A stretch of DNA of 64,000 nucleotides from Membranipora membranacea (taxonomy: Eukaryota; Bryozoa; Gymnolaemata; Cheilostomatida; Membraniporidae): contig OU612075.1 in assembly GCA_914767715.1 (NCBI GenBank), positions 22,630,001 through 22,694,000 on the forward strand, read 5' to 3'. A model generated the notes under the pieces. The model was given only the letters and a program-made list of their open reading frames with translations, ran no database searches and had not been told where the DNA came from. Below, in pieces: positions 1 through 15,000 of the stretch (the stretch's first letter is position 1; every line of letters begins with the position of its first letter). Position numbers and translations under genes: made by a program.

Positions 1-99
1 AGTGATGTTTCCAGTCCAGTTCTGTATCACCTAGTCTTATTGCCCAAATCTTTAAATAGTTGAAAGAGCAAAATAATATCTCGCACTACTACTACATAC

Positions 100-3000
100 C
101 AGCAGGTCCTTTAGGAGAGCCTCCTCTGTGTAGATGTAGGGCAGTAGTTAGAGTCATATAACATCTATCAGTGAGTGGAGTGATGACTAATCTACCTGAG
201 TTACCCAGGTACTCATATCCATACTGGAACTGTGTGTTTGTCTGACGTACTACACAATCATCTATCTCCTACACATATATACAATCAAACGGAGGCAGTG
301 AGATCAATGAATATCGAAATATTAATGTATTTTTACTCACTTGCATGGATGTATGGTAGGTGAGAATAAATTAGTTGGAGGATGAAAATATTTTGGTTTG
401 CTAAGAATGCTGAAAAATTTGAAGACCTTTAAAAAACAGAAGGTAACAGGTAGAGTTGAGAAAGTTTAATTGAGTTGGAAGTGTTTGTCTCAAGTACATG
501 AGATATCAAGATATACTAGTAGTATTTAGTGGGTAGCTAACATTCTTATATCCTAAGAGCCTGTTGATGGATTTAAAACAACAAACAACCAGACGCCATG
601 CTTACCCTGTCCCAGTAGACTCTGAGCTGACTGAGCCAGTCGAATGCTGTCACATCGTTACATCCTGTCTTTATCAGCTTCTCTATGATGTCACGAGCGT
701 GCACCTCTATAGTGACCAGACCTACTATCTTCAGACGCTGTATCTTAGTCAAGTTTGTCCTGATGGCTTCTGAGAACTTGTTCAACATAGCAACCTATCC
801 AAATACAAACACATGCTATATGATGGCTGACATACAAATTTTCTATTGATAGCCTTGATTACTCAGTTATCCACCATACAGGCTGGAATGCTGGAAACAC
901 ATGCGGGAGGTTATCGTCACTTGGAACTGCTTATCAAATCTGGTAGCTTCTGTAGCTTTGGAAGATCAAGACATATTAGAGAATCGACACCGGCCCATAT
1001 TTTTGTACCTGTTTACGTTTGAGACTCTTGAGAGCTTTCTTATCTCCCCTCTCTTTAGTAGAGGCCAGAGCTTTAGTTACATCAGCAGTCCACTGCATCT
1101 GAGAGGATGTGATACACAGCTACAACAGATACAACACTGTTAAGTTGTTGTGTATAATTTCTCCAAAGCTTTTTGTCAAAATTTAAATACAATATCACTG
1201 GATAGACAATAAAGACGAATAGCAAGATATTCAAATAGAGATATCGATGACATGTCAATATTATGTAAATCATCAATACTCGAAGTCTGAAGAATGGTGA
1301 GAAAACTACTCTGTTCTAGATTTATTGCATTTAAATTTGTTTATACAATACCATTTTATAGGGACCGTAGTCCTCATGGAAGAAAATTCATATCTGAATG
1401 GTATATAATGCCATCAAAGAGATTTAGAAAGAGAAATATAAGGGCATGTTTGCCTCGGTAATGTAGCACCACATACCTGACCACACCAATCCTTGATCCA
1501 CTTATCCCGCTTACTCAGGTTCTTCTTCAAACTTAGCCTGCAGTTCTTTAGTACCTCCTTTAGTGTCCATCTCATCATACGCTCTATATCACATAGCCAC
1601 GCCTCCACTGGTCCCTCCAACAGGGTGGGGTGAGAAAACTCCACAAACTCTCCATCGGCTGAGAACATTCCCAGCGCCTCAAACTTCTGAGTGATCGATG
1701 TCTGTATACAGTATAACATAACAAGGTTAGTGAGTGTCAGGAGATTATTATGAGAACATTCAGGTCTTTTTCAAATAATGAGTCACTGAGATTCTGAGGT
1801 TTATTGAGGCTTTTAAAGCGTTTTTGTGCATGGATAACAACCCTTCATACAGTCAAGCCAAAATGGGTTGAAGATTGTCTTATCATATGTGTGAAGACAG
1901 GTTTTGACGAAAATCTTCCTAACCTTAGTTCATATCCGATTCATATAAGATACAATATGTAGCTTAATTTTTGGTTGTTATGATTAAGCCTCCTAAAATA
2001 TGAATGTTGTACTTTGTACATTACAGGGCTAATATCGATATTTTGAGACTGTGACACCCTACTCTAGTTTACATACCTTGCTGATTTTTAATTTGACGAT
2101 ATTATCGAAGCATTTCTTGAGATGAGGCTGCACAGCTTCAGGATTTTTACTCTGACCGAGAATCTCGAGTAGATCATCGTTAGACAGGAAGTAGAATCTC
2201 GGGAATATCTGACGCTTAGTCTCCAGGTACATGTCTAGGGATTTCTGTATCTCTTCTAACTTAAGGTTCATATCATTCAGCTGCTCGAGTAGCCCTGTAA
2301 GTAAGAGTAAGTAATGAGAGTGATGTGATGTTAGAATATATACTATACATGCATGCACCATACAGTATTGGACATACCACTGCCCACCTTACAGTGGAGA
2401 GCATATACCACCGCATCGCACAGAGTCATCAGCTAAAATCTATGAGTCATGCGCTAATTCAGCGACTTATTCAGTACAACCTTCTCATGGCCGGCCCAGT
2501 GGTACAATTGATTGTAATTTATTGAATTGATATCATTTCAGGACTAACATATGAGTAAAATAATGATAAATGAAAAGGAAGCAACAGTTAACAGTATGAG
2601 AAGCGCCGCCAGCGTATAATTAGGTCACTGAACATATCTGCTAGAACTCCAGACCTTTGAGCTCACAGATGTATCCAGTATATTAACAAACCTTTGAAAT
2701 GAGTTCCTCTGAGTGCATTCTTATCCTTGTTAAGCCTCACCATGATGACCTTCCAGTTAGCGTTGATGTTATCAAAGTCTGCCGACTCTCGAGGTAACTG
2801 TTTCCTGATGTCCTCACCCAAAAAGATATTCTGTAAAAATATAAATATATCACGTCATTATTCTATTTCACCCACACATGCTTCATAGCTTCGTGGTGTG
2901 CCTGTTGATATTAGCCTAGTCAACCCCATTCATTGGAATTTCTCTATTTCGAATATTTTCAACTTTTAAAAAGCCACCTCTGGTTTAAACTATCTTTCCA

Positions 3001-6000
3001 TTCTCACTGCAAAAGATATATTGCGCGCATCCTTCCAATTTAATTTTAAAGGTGGTGGTTTGTTATCTTAAACAACATTAGAATGTCAAACTTATTATGA
3101 AAGTGAATGAGTGGAGAAGTTAGTATGAGGAATCATTATATGTAGGTGTAGTGTAAATAACTTACCTCTAGGTACATCCACTGTCTCTGTACTGTAAGTA
3201 ACATCTCTACCACCTCCAGTATATGACTGAGAGTTCTCTCCCACTTATCTACGTCCATCTCGAAGGCCTTCACAAACCGAGACGCCTTCATAGTGGAGAG
3301 CTGCACCTGGTGATCCTCTAGGGCTGTGAATACATCCTCTGTAGCGCTGCAAGGTCACGAGGTCATAGTTATATCACAACATGTAAGTCAGCACCATAAC
3401 CATATAAATACGTTTAAATATGTTTATGGCCAGCAAAATTAATTGTTATTAAACGATTTAAATGGTTTTTTAAAAATATTGGTTGGGTTTAAATCGCAAA
3501 TCTGTCTCTGCCATATTCGGTGCCAAGTTGCTCTCAGTTTGCAGGCAGGTCGGAGCACACCTGGGGCGTCAATTGCAAGTTGTAAGGGAATCATTTTGTA
3601 TTGAGTACAACCAACCTACTCTCCTAACTACAGCGATCTGATAGACACTGAAATATTCTATTATCCTATACTTACGCCAGTTTGTAGTGTCCCTTATCCT
3701 TATACGGAGCCATAACGAGCTCGATTGTCTCCCACGCCTCACTAATTGCCTTCAGACTGTTCTCTATAGCTAACTCTTTAGTAGCAGCACTAGACACCTC
3801 ATTGATATACTCAGCGTGCTGATCGAATCCAAAGTTAATAATCCTCTCCAGAGTAAAATCATCGCTCGTCTCTTCAAACTGCTTCTGCATCTCATTCTAT
3901 CAAACAGATTTAAATACTTATAATGATACGTAAAAAATAAATCCATAATACAATAATATATAAATAATATATTTATATATATATATATATAGGCCTATAT
4001 TGGTAAAGTAAACAAAGATGAAACAATCAGTTTATTACGAGTATTTCACAAGCTTGTGTCAGTGTTTTACCTTGATTTGATTCCAGTGTCGATCTCTCAT
4101 AGCCTTATTCTTGAGATCTGTGATAAGAGGCATCGTTCTCTTGAATGTATCCACTTTACCCTTACTGACATCTACGATCTCCCAGTTACGCTCCTATAAT
4201 AATATCAGGGGTGTTATCTCACTTCTACACAAGGGTTGTATTCACCCAAGGGCTGAAATCTAACATCTAGACCTCCACATTAGACAAGGACTCAAACTCA
4301 GGAGGATTGATGATGAGGTCTCACAAAAGTAACGATACTGATATAGAGTCTCATTCTAAGACAAGCTGCATGTCGCACAATATACCAGTAGCCCGCATGG
4401 AAATAAATATCTGGGACAAGAGGAGCTGAAAATAACTCCCTTTTTTTGGTAGGTCTTCGTGTTTGCTACAAGTTTGTGCTCTGGGGACTGAAAATGGGGA
4501 AACTTATAACTGAAACACGATCACTGAAGCTTACAAGGTGAAGGGTATAAATAACCAGCCTTAGTCAAACTTTTGTTATTGGTTTGAGAGAATGAGGCTG
4601 CTGCTCATCATCCCAAAATGCAACAGTTTGGACAACCTGACGCAACTTGGGAAAGCCACTTTACAGGAGCCATACAAGAACAGCGGCAAATTAAATTCCA
4701 AATGTCCGGACATTCACAGTACAGTTAGTTCATATCTGGTACTAGTTTGACTGAGGCTGGATGTGCGGCGTGTGTACACTGTGTGTAATATAAGCTATAA
4801 TATAATCTACATTGATACTGTAACTGTGCTTTATGTATACCTCATCCACAGAGGGGTTAGACCGAGAGGTAGATGGACGACTGAACTGGCTACGAGGCCG
4901 TTCATCGTCCACCTCATTTCTTCTCTAAACACACGCATAAAAACTCATTAATCACAAGCTACAAACTCAGAGCTTCAAACTCAGAGCTACAAACTCAGAC
5001 GAATAAGCGATATTACTATTAGCTGGTATCGTGACAACTTGGTGCAAGATTAAACTGATCTGTTTCATTTCTTCATCTGCGATCTTCAAACCAGTCTTAA
5101 AATTGTATTAATCAAGTATAAGCAGCAATCAAGATCAATCAAGTGATAGAAGAACATTGTTATATCTCACGTCCGCATGTAAATCTCAGTGTTATTTGTA
5201 TGAGGTCACATGATGACATGTAAGTATATCAGGCTGTGTAGAGGGTATTAAGATCGGACATTGTTATACCTTGAGCTCTCGTGCCAGTTTAGCGAGCTTT
5301 TTGAAGGCAGTGATAGAAGCATTCTCCATCTCTCCCGTCTGCAGCTCGGTGAATTTACCGACCTTCCACGAATCCCAGTTAGCGTCCCATTCCAGTGTTA
5401 GCTGCCAGATCTGCTCTATATACTCGAGGTCCTATAACAGCGGCGGTGAGGATTATATAATCAATACCTAAATCATTCATCTACACAAGTTTTCTGGGGG
5501 AGGGGGAGGGTTGAGATGGCAGATTAGAAATATACTGGTATCAATGATGAGGGATTGTTGAGGGGATTTGTTGCTCATCTCACCAATGAGTTCATTGATC
5601 TCACGCTGTTGGATACTTATATATTATAGATAACTGGGAATTAATAAGAAATTCAACGCTATTTTACTTTTTTGAATCGCCATTGTTGAGATGCGATGAG
5701 AACCATGATTATCTTAGTGAATTTGAAGCAAGGGAGGATAGATAGATTATTCAGATTTCTCACTGAATATTTTTGCCTATGAGGTGACTATAATAAGATG
5801 AAATACGCAGCCTTGTAGAGCACTCGATGACACCACAATACCAGTACAATCTGCTGAGCATGATTCACCCTTGTACCTTATCGAGTACAGCGATGTCCTT
5901 GTTTGGCGGCTGCTCTATCTTGAATATTCCGAGTCCTCTCCTTATCTGTGCCTCCTGATCCTTGAGCCCGGTGACGCTCTCTTTGAATGTTCCAACTTTC

Positions 6001-9000
6001 TCCAGTGCGTCTGTACAGGACAGAGAGGCGCTGAACGGTCCTTCCTTCTTAAAGTTATCAAGTAAGTTGTGTACCTGAGCAAAAGATTGAGAAAGATTAA
6101 AATTTGAGCTTTAGACTCATATAATAACTTTGAAGAGCAATAATGCTTCTGACAAATGATGAATGTTTAATTGAAGAAAAAAATAAAGGATCCAACAGAA
6201 TTTCCATTATCTTCTAAACCCTCTCTGTGGAGCAAACAGGTAACATTATCACTATTTTAAGCGCGGGTGACCCATAAAGCTCAGTTGCGTAAAGTTAACT
6301 TGCTGGGACTGAAGGCTTATATTACGAACTAATTGTCAGTCTACCTTAAACCCTAAAACCTAAACCCTGATCTCACTGCAAGTTTTGATTTGTGAGTAAA
6401 GAAGAATTATGAAAATGATCCTTTCATTGTTGGTACATTTCCAGGCCAATCTACATACAGCAGCTTTTATAGACACAAGACAGGTGCCCTTGTATAGCCC
6501 TTATGTTAAACAAATCTGGTGAGAAGCCTAGATTGTATAGGAGACCGTGTGGCAATCATCCTTACATGCTTATATCATTTTACACAAAGAGGGAGTTCAT
6601 TGTTTTACATGACATGAAAATTCCATAAATTCATCTTGTGCAATAAAACTAAAATTGTATTGAGCATATCGATTTACAAAAAACTTGATGACAATGCTTG
6701 ATGCTCATTGGATTTAGGTATTCATGCGCATCATTCGTATTATTCTTATCTATTGAGTCAAACGATGAACATAAATCTAACCAATAAGATAAAAAAAAAA
6801 TTAAATCATAAGCTGTGAGAGTTTCGCAAGCGACAGATGTATTTTGAATTGAGGTTCTACTGATCTTACTTGATTAATAATGTGATACAAGAGGTGTGTG
6901 GATACAAGAGGTGTGTGGATACAAAGCAGGTTAGTCCAAATTATTTTTTTTCGTTCGCTTTTCAATGAGTTTTTTGCAAATATATTTTAGGTTTGTTTGA
7001 TGTTCCCAATGATTTTATACAACTTATCACCACCTACCTGTTTCTTGAAGTCTTCAGCTTGAGCGAGGAGACTCGTTTTGAATTTCTCCTTATGTTTTTT
7101 CAGCATGCCTTCTGACTCGACCAAAGAATCACAAAACTTGGACCACTCACCACCCAAGCTGTCCAAAGTGGCCTGAATCTACAACGCAAACACACAATAA
7201 ATATAGGAGCGTTATATGGGTACGGATTACTCCCAGGTTAGATTCTGTTATTAGACCGGAGAAGGACATGAAGGCCTGTAATATGCCCTGAATGGCCGGG
7301 TATCTCAAGTTGCGGACTCGACCTCAACGGTAACTAAATTTTGATCGAATTTTGTCAGAGTTAACTGCTCATGGGCTGACAGAACACAGCTCCTAATATA
7401 GATATAAAAGGCCTGAAAGCAATCAGATTGAAACAGTATCAGAAAGTTGGTTGATATAAGAAACATGCGATACTATAATAGACATAAGAAACTCACCTCT
7501 TCAGAAACAGGCACCTCATATTTCCCCAGTATACTGAACTGGTCATAAAGTGGGTTGAACTTGGCCTCAGTCTCTGGTTTACCAGTATCTAGCTTAGCCC
7601 AAAGATCCAGAGATTCTCCGAGCTCATCCAGTGTTTGAGGCGGTTTACTCACTCTATAAAAAATAGGAATGTATAGATAAACTACTGGGTCATCATATTT
7701 CTGACTTACAGTATCAATTTTTTTTATTAGTGTTGTAATCGGAATTCTACACCATTAAATCACCTCTTAATAATTTCTTGAAGCAAGTATAGATTCCTAC
7801 ATGGAAATATGTGAGAGATATATCGCGTAGTGGCTATTGCCTCTCATTGTTTTTAGAAAGCTGCGGGAGTAGCCGCCATCTGAGCCAATAATCAGTAAGG
7901 CAGCAATAACAAACTTAGATAAAACGCTTTTTAGGAACATATTATTTCATGTAAAATTACAGGAAGGTTGGGAAACCCTGGGGTATGTCTACTAATAACT
8001 TACTTATCAGCCATGCTGATGAGGAATTCATTCAGCTCTTTTAGTCTGGTTGTGGCTATCTCACTCAATAATTCTGTGAACTTGTTCTGCCATTCCTGAC
8101 AATGTCCTAGTATAGCAAACTTGAGTGGGGAGCAGTCCAGAAGTACAAACTGTATGTTAAGCACTGTCTCCTGGGTGGCTACATTGTTAGCTACCTCCGT
8201 ATATCTGAGTGAAAAAAAAGGTAATGTTATTCTTGAACCAATGGACTCATATTGAGCTCATTGATTAGGCATAGATTCAAACCTTAGCTTATCCCACTGA
8301 GTAAACGAAATGTTTTGTTTCGTTCAAAGAATTGAATTTCTCGCGCTGACCTCAAAGTAGCCGATGCAGAAGCGTCATTCTATAAAAAAAGCACAATCAA
8401 TGTCGCTGTTTATAGCCTTTTAACATTGAATTCCATATCATATCATATTGAATTCCATATCATATAAGGTTCTAATTCGCTGTTTATAGCCTTTTAACAT
8501 TGAATTCCATATCATATCATATTGAATTCCATATCATATAAGGTTCTAATTCATTGCCTTTTAACAATGCAAATTTTTATCGGACTGCGAAAACTAATTC
8601 GATGAAAAAACATAAAGCCGACAACAAACACAGACATCAGACGAATGAATGAAAAACACGCTTTTTATTTGACTTACAATTCTCTCACACTTAATCAATC
8701 AAACATGGTGAGTTCCATTCAGTCTTGACTAGTGCCAAACCATTATAATCCTTCTAGCACAGTTTCCAGCACTTATGTTGATGAATTGTATTACTGGGCC
8801 TCCCATGTTTTGAGAGATTAAGTTACAAAGTCTTGCTTTTTTTAAATATGCTGACTAATGATCTTGTTTCACAAGGTAGAAATTTGCTCAATACTATTTT
8901 ACTCAATATTGAGTAGATTATAAATACCTATTCTGTCTATCATAAATACTATAATCATTCATCATGCTGTATGTGGATAAATCACATTCACTCATGGAAA

Positions 9001-12000
9001 ATATGTGTGATGAATCCTGTATCTACTGGTGTGCAAACTGCTCATACTACTACAAGCCTTCAGAATATACACTGTCTGTACTATACTGTTTACTGGGATC
9101 TGAAATGTATTCCTACAATTGCCTCTATATTTCGAGGCTGTACGCTTTGATTGCAGATCATTGGAACCTAGACCAGATAACTCCTGCAACAAGTCCTTGT
9201 GATTACATAATAAACTGTTGAGATCTAAGTTTATGTACATAAATAAATAATGATAAATAGGGCGGGGGAACGCGAAATCTAAAGACTGGACTTTTAAGAA
9301 TTCAGTGAATGTTACAGCGCAGTAAATCTGATCGGATTTCTTTCTTTTTTAGACACTATTCTGTGCGGCATGTACCGAGGAGATCGATGATGTCAATATG
9401 CACATAGTTGAGTCGTGCATATGCCGAATGCACATCAAGTGCATCTGGGACAATGTTGTTCCACAGCTGTATGCATGGGCGGATGATCGGAGAGAGACAG
9501 TGGCCAATCACAGCTGCCCAGGCTGTCAAAAAAAACGTAGGTCAAATAAATCATTTTTACAAGATTTTCTAATACATTTTTTCGGAAGAAATAGAGCTAT
9601 GCATATGAAGAACTGGAAGGTGAATACAAAAACATTGCTTCCTTGTTTCTGCCATAAATGGCTTATTTAATTTACCAATGGTTTGTTGATTGTTATCCCG
9701 CTATCAAATGAATTGCAAAAATCTACAATTTCAGTGACCGTAGAGGACGTAAACAAGATTGAAGGACGTCGAGGGTTTACTAGGAGTTAAAAAGTCAGCA
9801 GGCAGCAGTCATAGATGTGTAAGGATCACTGGATGCTGAATAGGTAGAAGCGGCGGATAAGATAAATGATTTGAATTTTTGTGGTCATAAAATATAACAA
9901 GCGAACTGTTGACCTGTTTGGCCATGAATGCTACTATGAATGCGCTGTAGTAGTTTTGATTGGAACTTAGACTTGAAAGCCAACTATACTGTTTTGAGGA
10001 GGATCTTTATTTTTCTGAAACCTCAATATCATATGAGCACAATAAAATGGTTAATATATAACTCTTAACATGCGGTTGGATTTCTTCTCCCCTGACCTCT
10101 TAAAATTGAACTTGGATGATGTACGGATATTGTACAGATGGTGAGAAAAACAAACATATAAGTTTGACTTCAAGAGATCCTATTAAATAAAGGACAGCTT
10201 GATGACCAGACGGACCTTTTGGTTTGAGACATATGGATCTATAACTGATATGTAGTGTGGGGTTTATAGACTATGTGCACGTGCTTGTTATTAGATGGCT
10301 GGATGGAATAAGAGCTCTCTATGTGTCTGACTCATTGCGCTGACATCTAGTTAACAAATTACATGATAAATAATGTTGCGTTTTGTATCAGTGATAGATC
10401 AGTGCAGGACTAGAGTTTCTTATTGTCAGAATCCTTACCTATCTGACGAGCAATATAATTGCAGTCGTATTCCAAAGCACCCAAACCTTATTACTTATTA
10501 ACCACATTACTGTAACATGTTTTGGGTTTGATTGAGATGCTCCTGCCTTGAACACAGCTGTTCTTGTTCCACTTTATAAGCTAGCTTAGACATCACACAT
10601 TTTTTAACCCCTTGATCTAACCAACACCACTAACCTGGCTATGTCAACGTCACTAACCTGGCTATGTCAGCGTCGAATGATGAGACCTGAGGGTTGAGTC
10701 TCTGGTATCTCCTGATGAATGCATCCTTTCTGATCTCCCAGATCTCCCTGTAGTTATCCCAGGTTAGCAGGTAGTTCTGTAAGTTCTGAGCGTTATCCTG
10801 CATGCCCTGATTAATGACCTTCTGTATCTTATGTGTGTCTTCATCCTTCTCTATTATTGTGTGTATCGGCTGTAAACAGGATTAAAATTAAAAATAGGGT
10901 GATTGTGATGTCATATCACTCGCCCATCCCGAGGCATGGGCGGCGAAATATTAATGCCTTAATGGCGAGGCCGCAATATCTGCGCCAATTTGCTCTCAGT
11001 TTGCAGGCAGGTCGGAGCACACCTGGGGGCCAACCAATCCCCAGTAGGAGGTGGACTGCAGTGGGATTCGAACTCATGACCTTCAACACTTGCGTGTTGA
11101 AGTCCGGCGCTCTAACCAACTGAGCCATCTCCTACTCCTAAGAGGTAGAGTTAGTAAACATGAGGCAGATTCGTTAGGATTGTGGAGATGACTCTGTTAG
11201 TTCTCTGGTTCTGATATTAATGGTGAGTTCAATCTGTAATATTTCTCTGTTGTGATGATCTGAGCTCTAACTATGACCTGACTGGGGTCGTAGGTCACAT
11301 TAAAACAATAAAAACATTAAAAAGTGGTATTTGTTTCCAGCTTTCATCAATTGATGTGTCAATATTCATAGTAAAGACATACCTCTTTGTTTGATCTCTT
11401 TTTAGTGAGGATATCTGGTAGCCTCCGCACTCCAGCTATAGCGTCAGTAAGATGTGAGGCTATACTACCCACAATCAGAGCCAGCTGTTTGAGAGTGGGA
11501 GAAAACTCCACCTTATCTCCCTCCAGGATAACCTTGACCCTGAACAGGGGGTTAGGAGCACTCTTACCATCGCCTGTAATATAAAGGACAGTAAGGGATG
11601 AGGTTGAAATCTTGAAACACTTTAAAGCTGTGAGTAGCAATCATGACCTAAGAACACTCAGAATTGATGTAAGATTGAGTCACTTCTTTTGTTCCAGTGA
11701 GAGATTTGTTTAGGAGTTGTTTACAATGTTACCATCCATAAAGCGGAGGTACCTATATAAGTAGCCTGTCTTGACAAGCTTCGTTGGTGAGGGTGAACAG
11801 GTTCCCTCTCCCACTCACAAAGCTTGTCAAGACACGCTACAATACAAAACAATAAGAAATTGGCTGGTTTTATTCAGATAATACAGACATTAAAGATAAC
11901 CTTACCATTGATGGCTCTAGATAACTCCTGTAGAGACCATTTTACATTTAGTCTGAACGACTCTTCTACCATTCTATCCATCTTCTCTGTGTACTTTACC

Positions 12001-15000
12001 CATTGTGTCTGAACCTGTATGTGCAGAGAGAATATACAGTCAGCATACAAGTCAAGTAATATACTATCCACTGAGAAGCTAACTGGATTAACTAATAAAC
12101 TAGACTAACTAACGACATATTGTCGATACGACAAAAGAAGTGCTTAGTTTGAAGGTTGAGTCAGCAGATAAAAGAGAGTAGGGTTCATTTCAAAAAAATA
12201 TTGTGTGTCACAAAAGGTAAGTCCTCTTACGTCTGCAGCGTCTGCCTTGAACACCTCATAAGTCTGTCTCATTGTAGCGATGATGTCACTGTGTATGGCT
12301 AATAGTCGATCCTTAGTTACATGTCTATGCTTCTGCTGGTCATCATCAAACTACAACAAAAGCATGCCTGATTTACTGTAACAATGCATATGGCTTGATT
12401 CATGCTCTAATATGGTAAATCGCTAACAAAATCGCAATGACTGTGAAGCACCATTCAGCTCTCTGTGTTCCTCATCCCTCATTTGTGTCCTTTTCAGCTT
12501 TTTTCCTTCAGGAACAGATGGTAGATAAAATATCCATCCAGCGCAAAAGTATTTCATTTTATCAGTGAATTATTGAAAAGAAAAGGAATCACACCTCAAG
12601 ATTCTCGTAGACCTTCTTGCCGTCAATTTTGACCAGTAGTAACTCAGATATCTTTCTGCAGTCGTTGGAGATCGAGCTATTGGCCTGCTTGTAGTCATTC
12701 ACTATTGTTTGGATCTGTCAATAAACAATAATTATGCAATTAGAGTTTACATGTTCTAGCGGGAATACAAATAAAAATCATGGTTGTTTATAGTTATGAT
12801 ACCCAGTGTAGGATACGGCAGGTCTACAAACTTTGTACTGATGTAACAATTGGGACGGGATGCCCACGCCATCATTTCTGCTATGAGATGGAGACAAGAC
12901 CTCTCATATAGAGGACCAGCCCTTTACTCTTTGAGCACAAAAACAAATCTTGACAGCATAATTATGACTGGGAGTTGTTCCATCTTTACTTCCACATGGC
13001 CAAACTGGCAACGGAGCAAACTAAGCATGATGAGGAGCAGCTTAGGTAATAGGTAATAGATAAATGTTTGCCGTGTGCCTGGTGTTGTATTACTAAGATG
13101 ATAACATACCCTGTTAGCATGAACTCTACAGTCCTTAATGAAGTAATCAGAGATATTCTTTGCTCCCCAGGTTAGCTTCGTCAGGCCAGGATGGATCTTC
13201 TTATCCAGGAACTTAATTCTCTCTTTGAACAGGCTGAAACAGACGGAAAAAGTGACGTGGCGTCCATAGCTGTTACCAATTCTCAGCGCGGTGGGTCTGT
13301 AGGAGTTTTTTTCTCAAACAACTCGAAAAATTCACATATCTCAAGATCTATGGTAGGTTTTAGAGCGCTGTAGATCAATCACTGACCCTCACAATGAATA
13401 GTTATAATATATATATATCTACAAAGTTCTATAGTAGTACTAGTCTGAGTCTAAGCCTCAGTGTATAATAATAATAGGCTGAGTTTGTAGTAACAGGGAG
13501 GGTAGGAGGATGTCCCACCCTCCCTGGTAGTAATACTAGTCTGAGTCTCTTACCTTCTCTCCTCTATACTGAGAGCAGATATAATCCTGTTATAATCTCT
13601 CACTACAAGCAGCACATGTTCTCGTAATATCCTCAGCTCTTCACATTTACTGTAAGTATCGGCAGCATAGTGTGGGATCTCAAACAGTAACCTCTCCCAG
13701 TATACTATCTCCTGGAACATCTTAGTCAGCGATCTATAATACAAGTTAGCCAATGATATACCAACCACATGTCTGGGACTTACACATCACAATAATAAAC
13801 AATGTAAGCTAACTTCAGGGACATTGCGGCACCAATTCCCTGTCAGTGGATGGCAAGCGCTAACATTGCGCCATCTCACCATCCCCAAAAAATAATGGGT
13901 TGATGGCGCTTATTAGCATGCCCGCCACTCACTACTTAGAGTTGTATTCTATTGTTGCACCCATCGTACTAAGTTTTTTTAGCTGTATTTCCAGCTTGTC
14001 CGCATATCTTTCCTTGCGTAAAAAAATGTTAAATATATTTTTTATGAAAAATCACCAGAACACAGACTTCATATATAATATCATATGATTTGATGAATGG
14101 AATGACAGTATCCCTTAAACTATATTAGGAGATGGGATGACATACTTGCTGAAGTTGATATCGATCATGGGTGGGTGTTCAGTGCTTCGTGCCATAAGAG
14201 GTACTTCCAGTAGTTTAGCTGGATCTCGGTCTACAGTCTGTCCCCACTCTTGGAATAGTTTCCTGATATACTCATCTAGAGCCTGACATAAGTGCTGATA
14301 CTGGGTACGAGTCTCCTCTCCGATACCTGCAGGTTAAATATACTGTTATATGGTTTGTTGATAGATATATAAGTACGGTTTGTAAAAATCTATCTTACTT
14401 ACTTACTCAAATAAGCAGCGAGTTAATTTATTTTAATTCAAACAGCTTCAGGTATGAAAACTTGGATTCTAACACTCTCCCTTTCATCAAAATAGAAGCA
14501 CAATTCAGAACAAACGAGTGGGTTAAAATAAATAGATCTTTGTGTTGAGTTATTTGAGTTATCATACCCATATGAGGCAGGAAGTGCGCTCTGTCCAGTA
14601 TCATCATCTCGCGCTCTATTCTCTTCTTGAGAAGACGACACCACTGAGCCTGTCCAGCAAACTTAGGCTGATTAAACGGCAGAGCCAGCTGTTTACCAGT
14701 CAACTCCTTCTTTACGGCATTGAGCTCCTCGTTAAACAGAGTATAGACTTCCACTGTCCGCTTATCAAGAGCTCTCTTTATGGGCTGAAATAAGAGAACC
14801 GACTGTATAGACCTTATACAAAACCATGGTAGAAACATTTTTTTAAACAATTTTATTAAGCGTTCCAAAAATAAACTATTTTATTACAGTAAGTGCCTAA
14901 TTTTGACATGAGAGACTGACAGCCAATTTGTCCTACAGTTTTACTAGATAGTTGACCTATAGAATGCAGACTGACCTCTCTGACTTGTAGATGCATGAAT

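Noticed and set aside
8964-9221. 85-codon open frame rich in Tyr and Cys, upstream of the RING-like exon
   Set aside because: No signal peptide, domain or donor connecting it in frame to the RING-like exon; probably chance.
10916-11128. 70-codon open frame starting [10 protein letters not shown]
   Set aside because: It is the typical spurious frame through a tRNA-derived SINE head.
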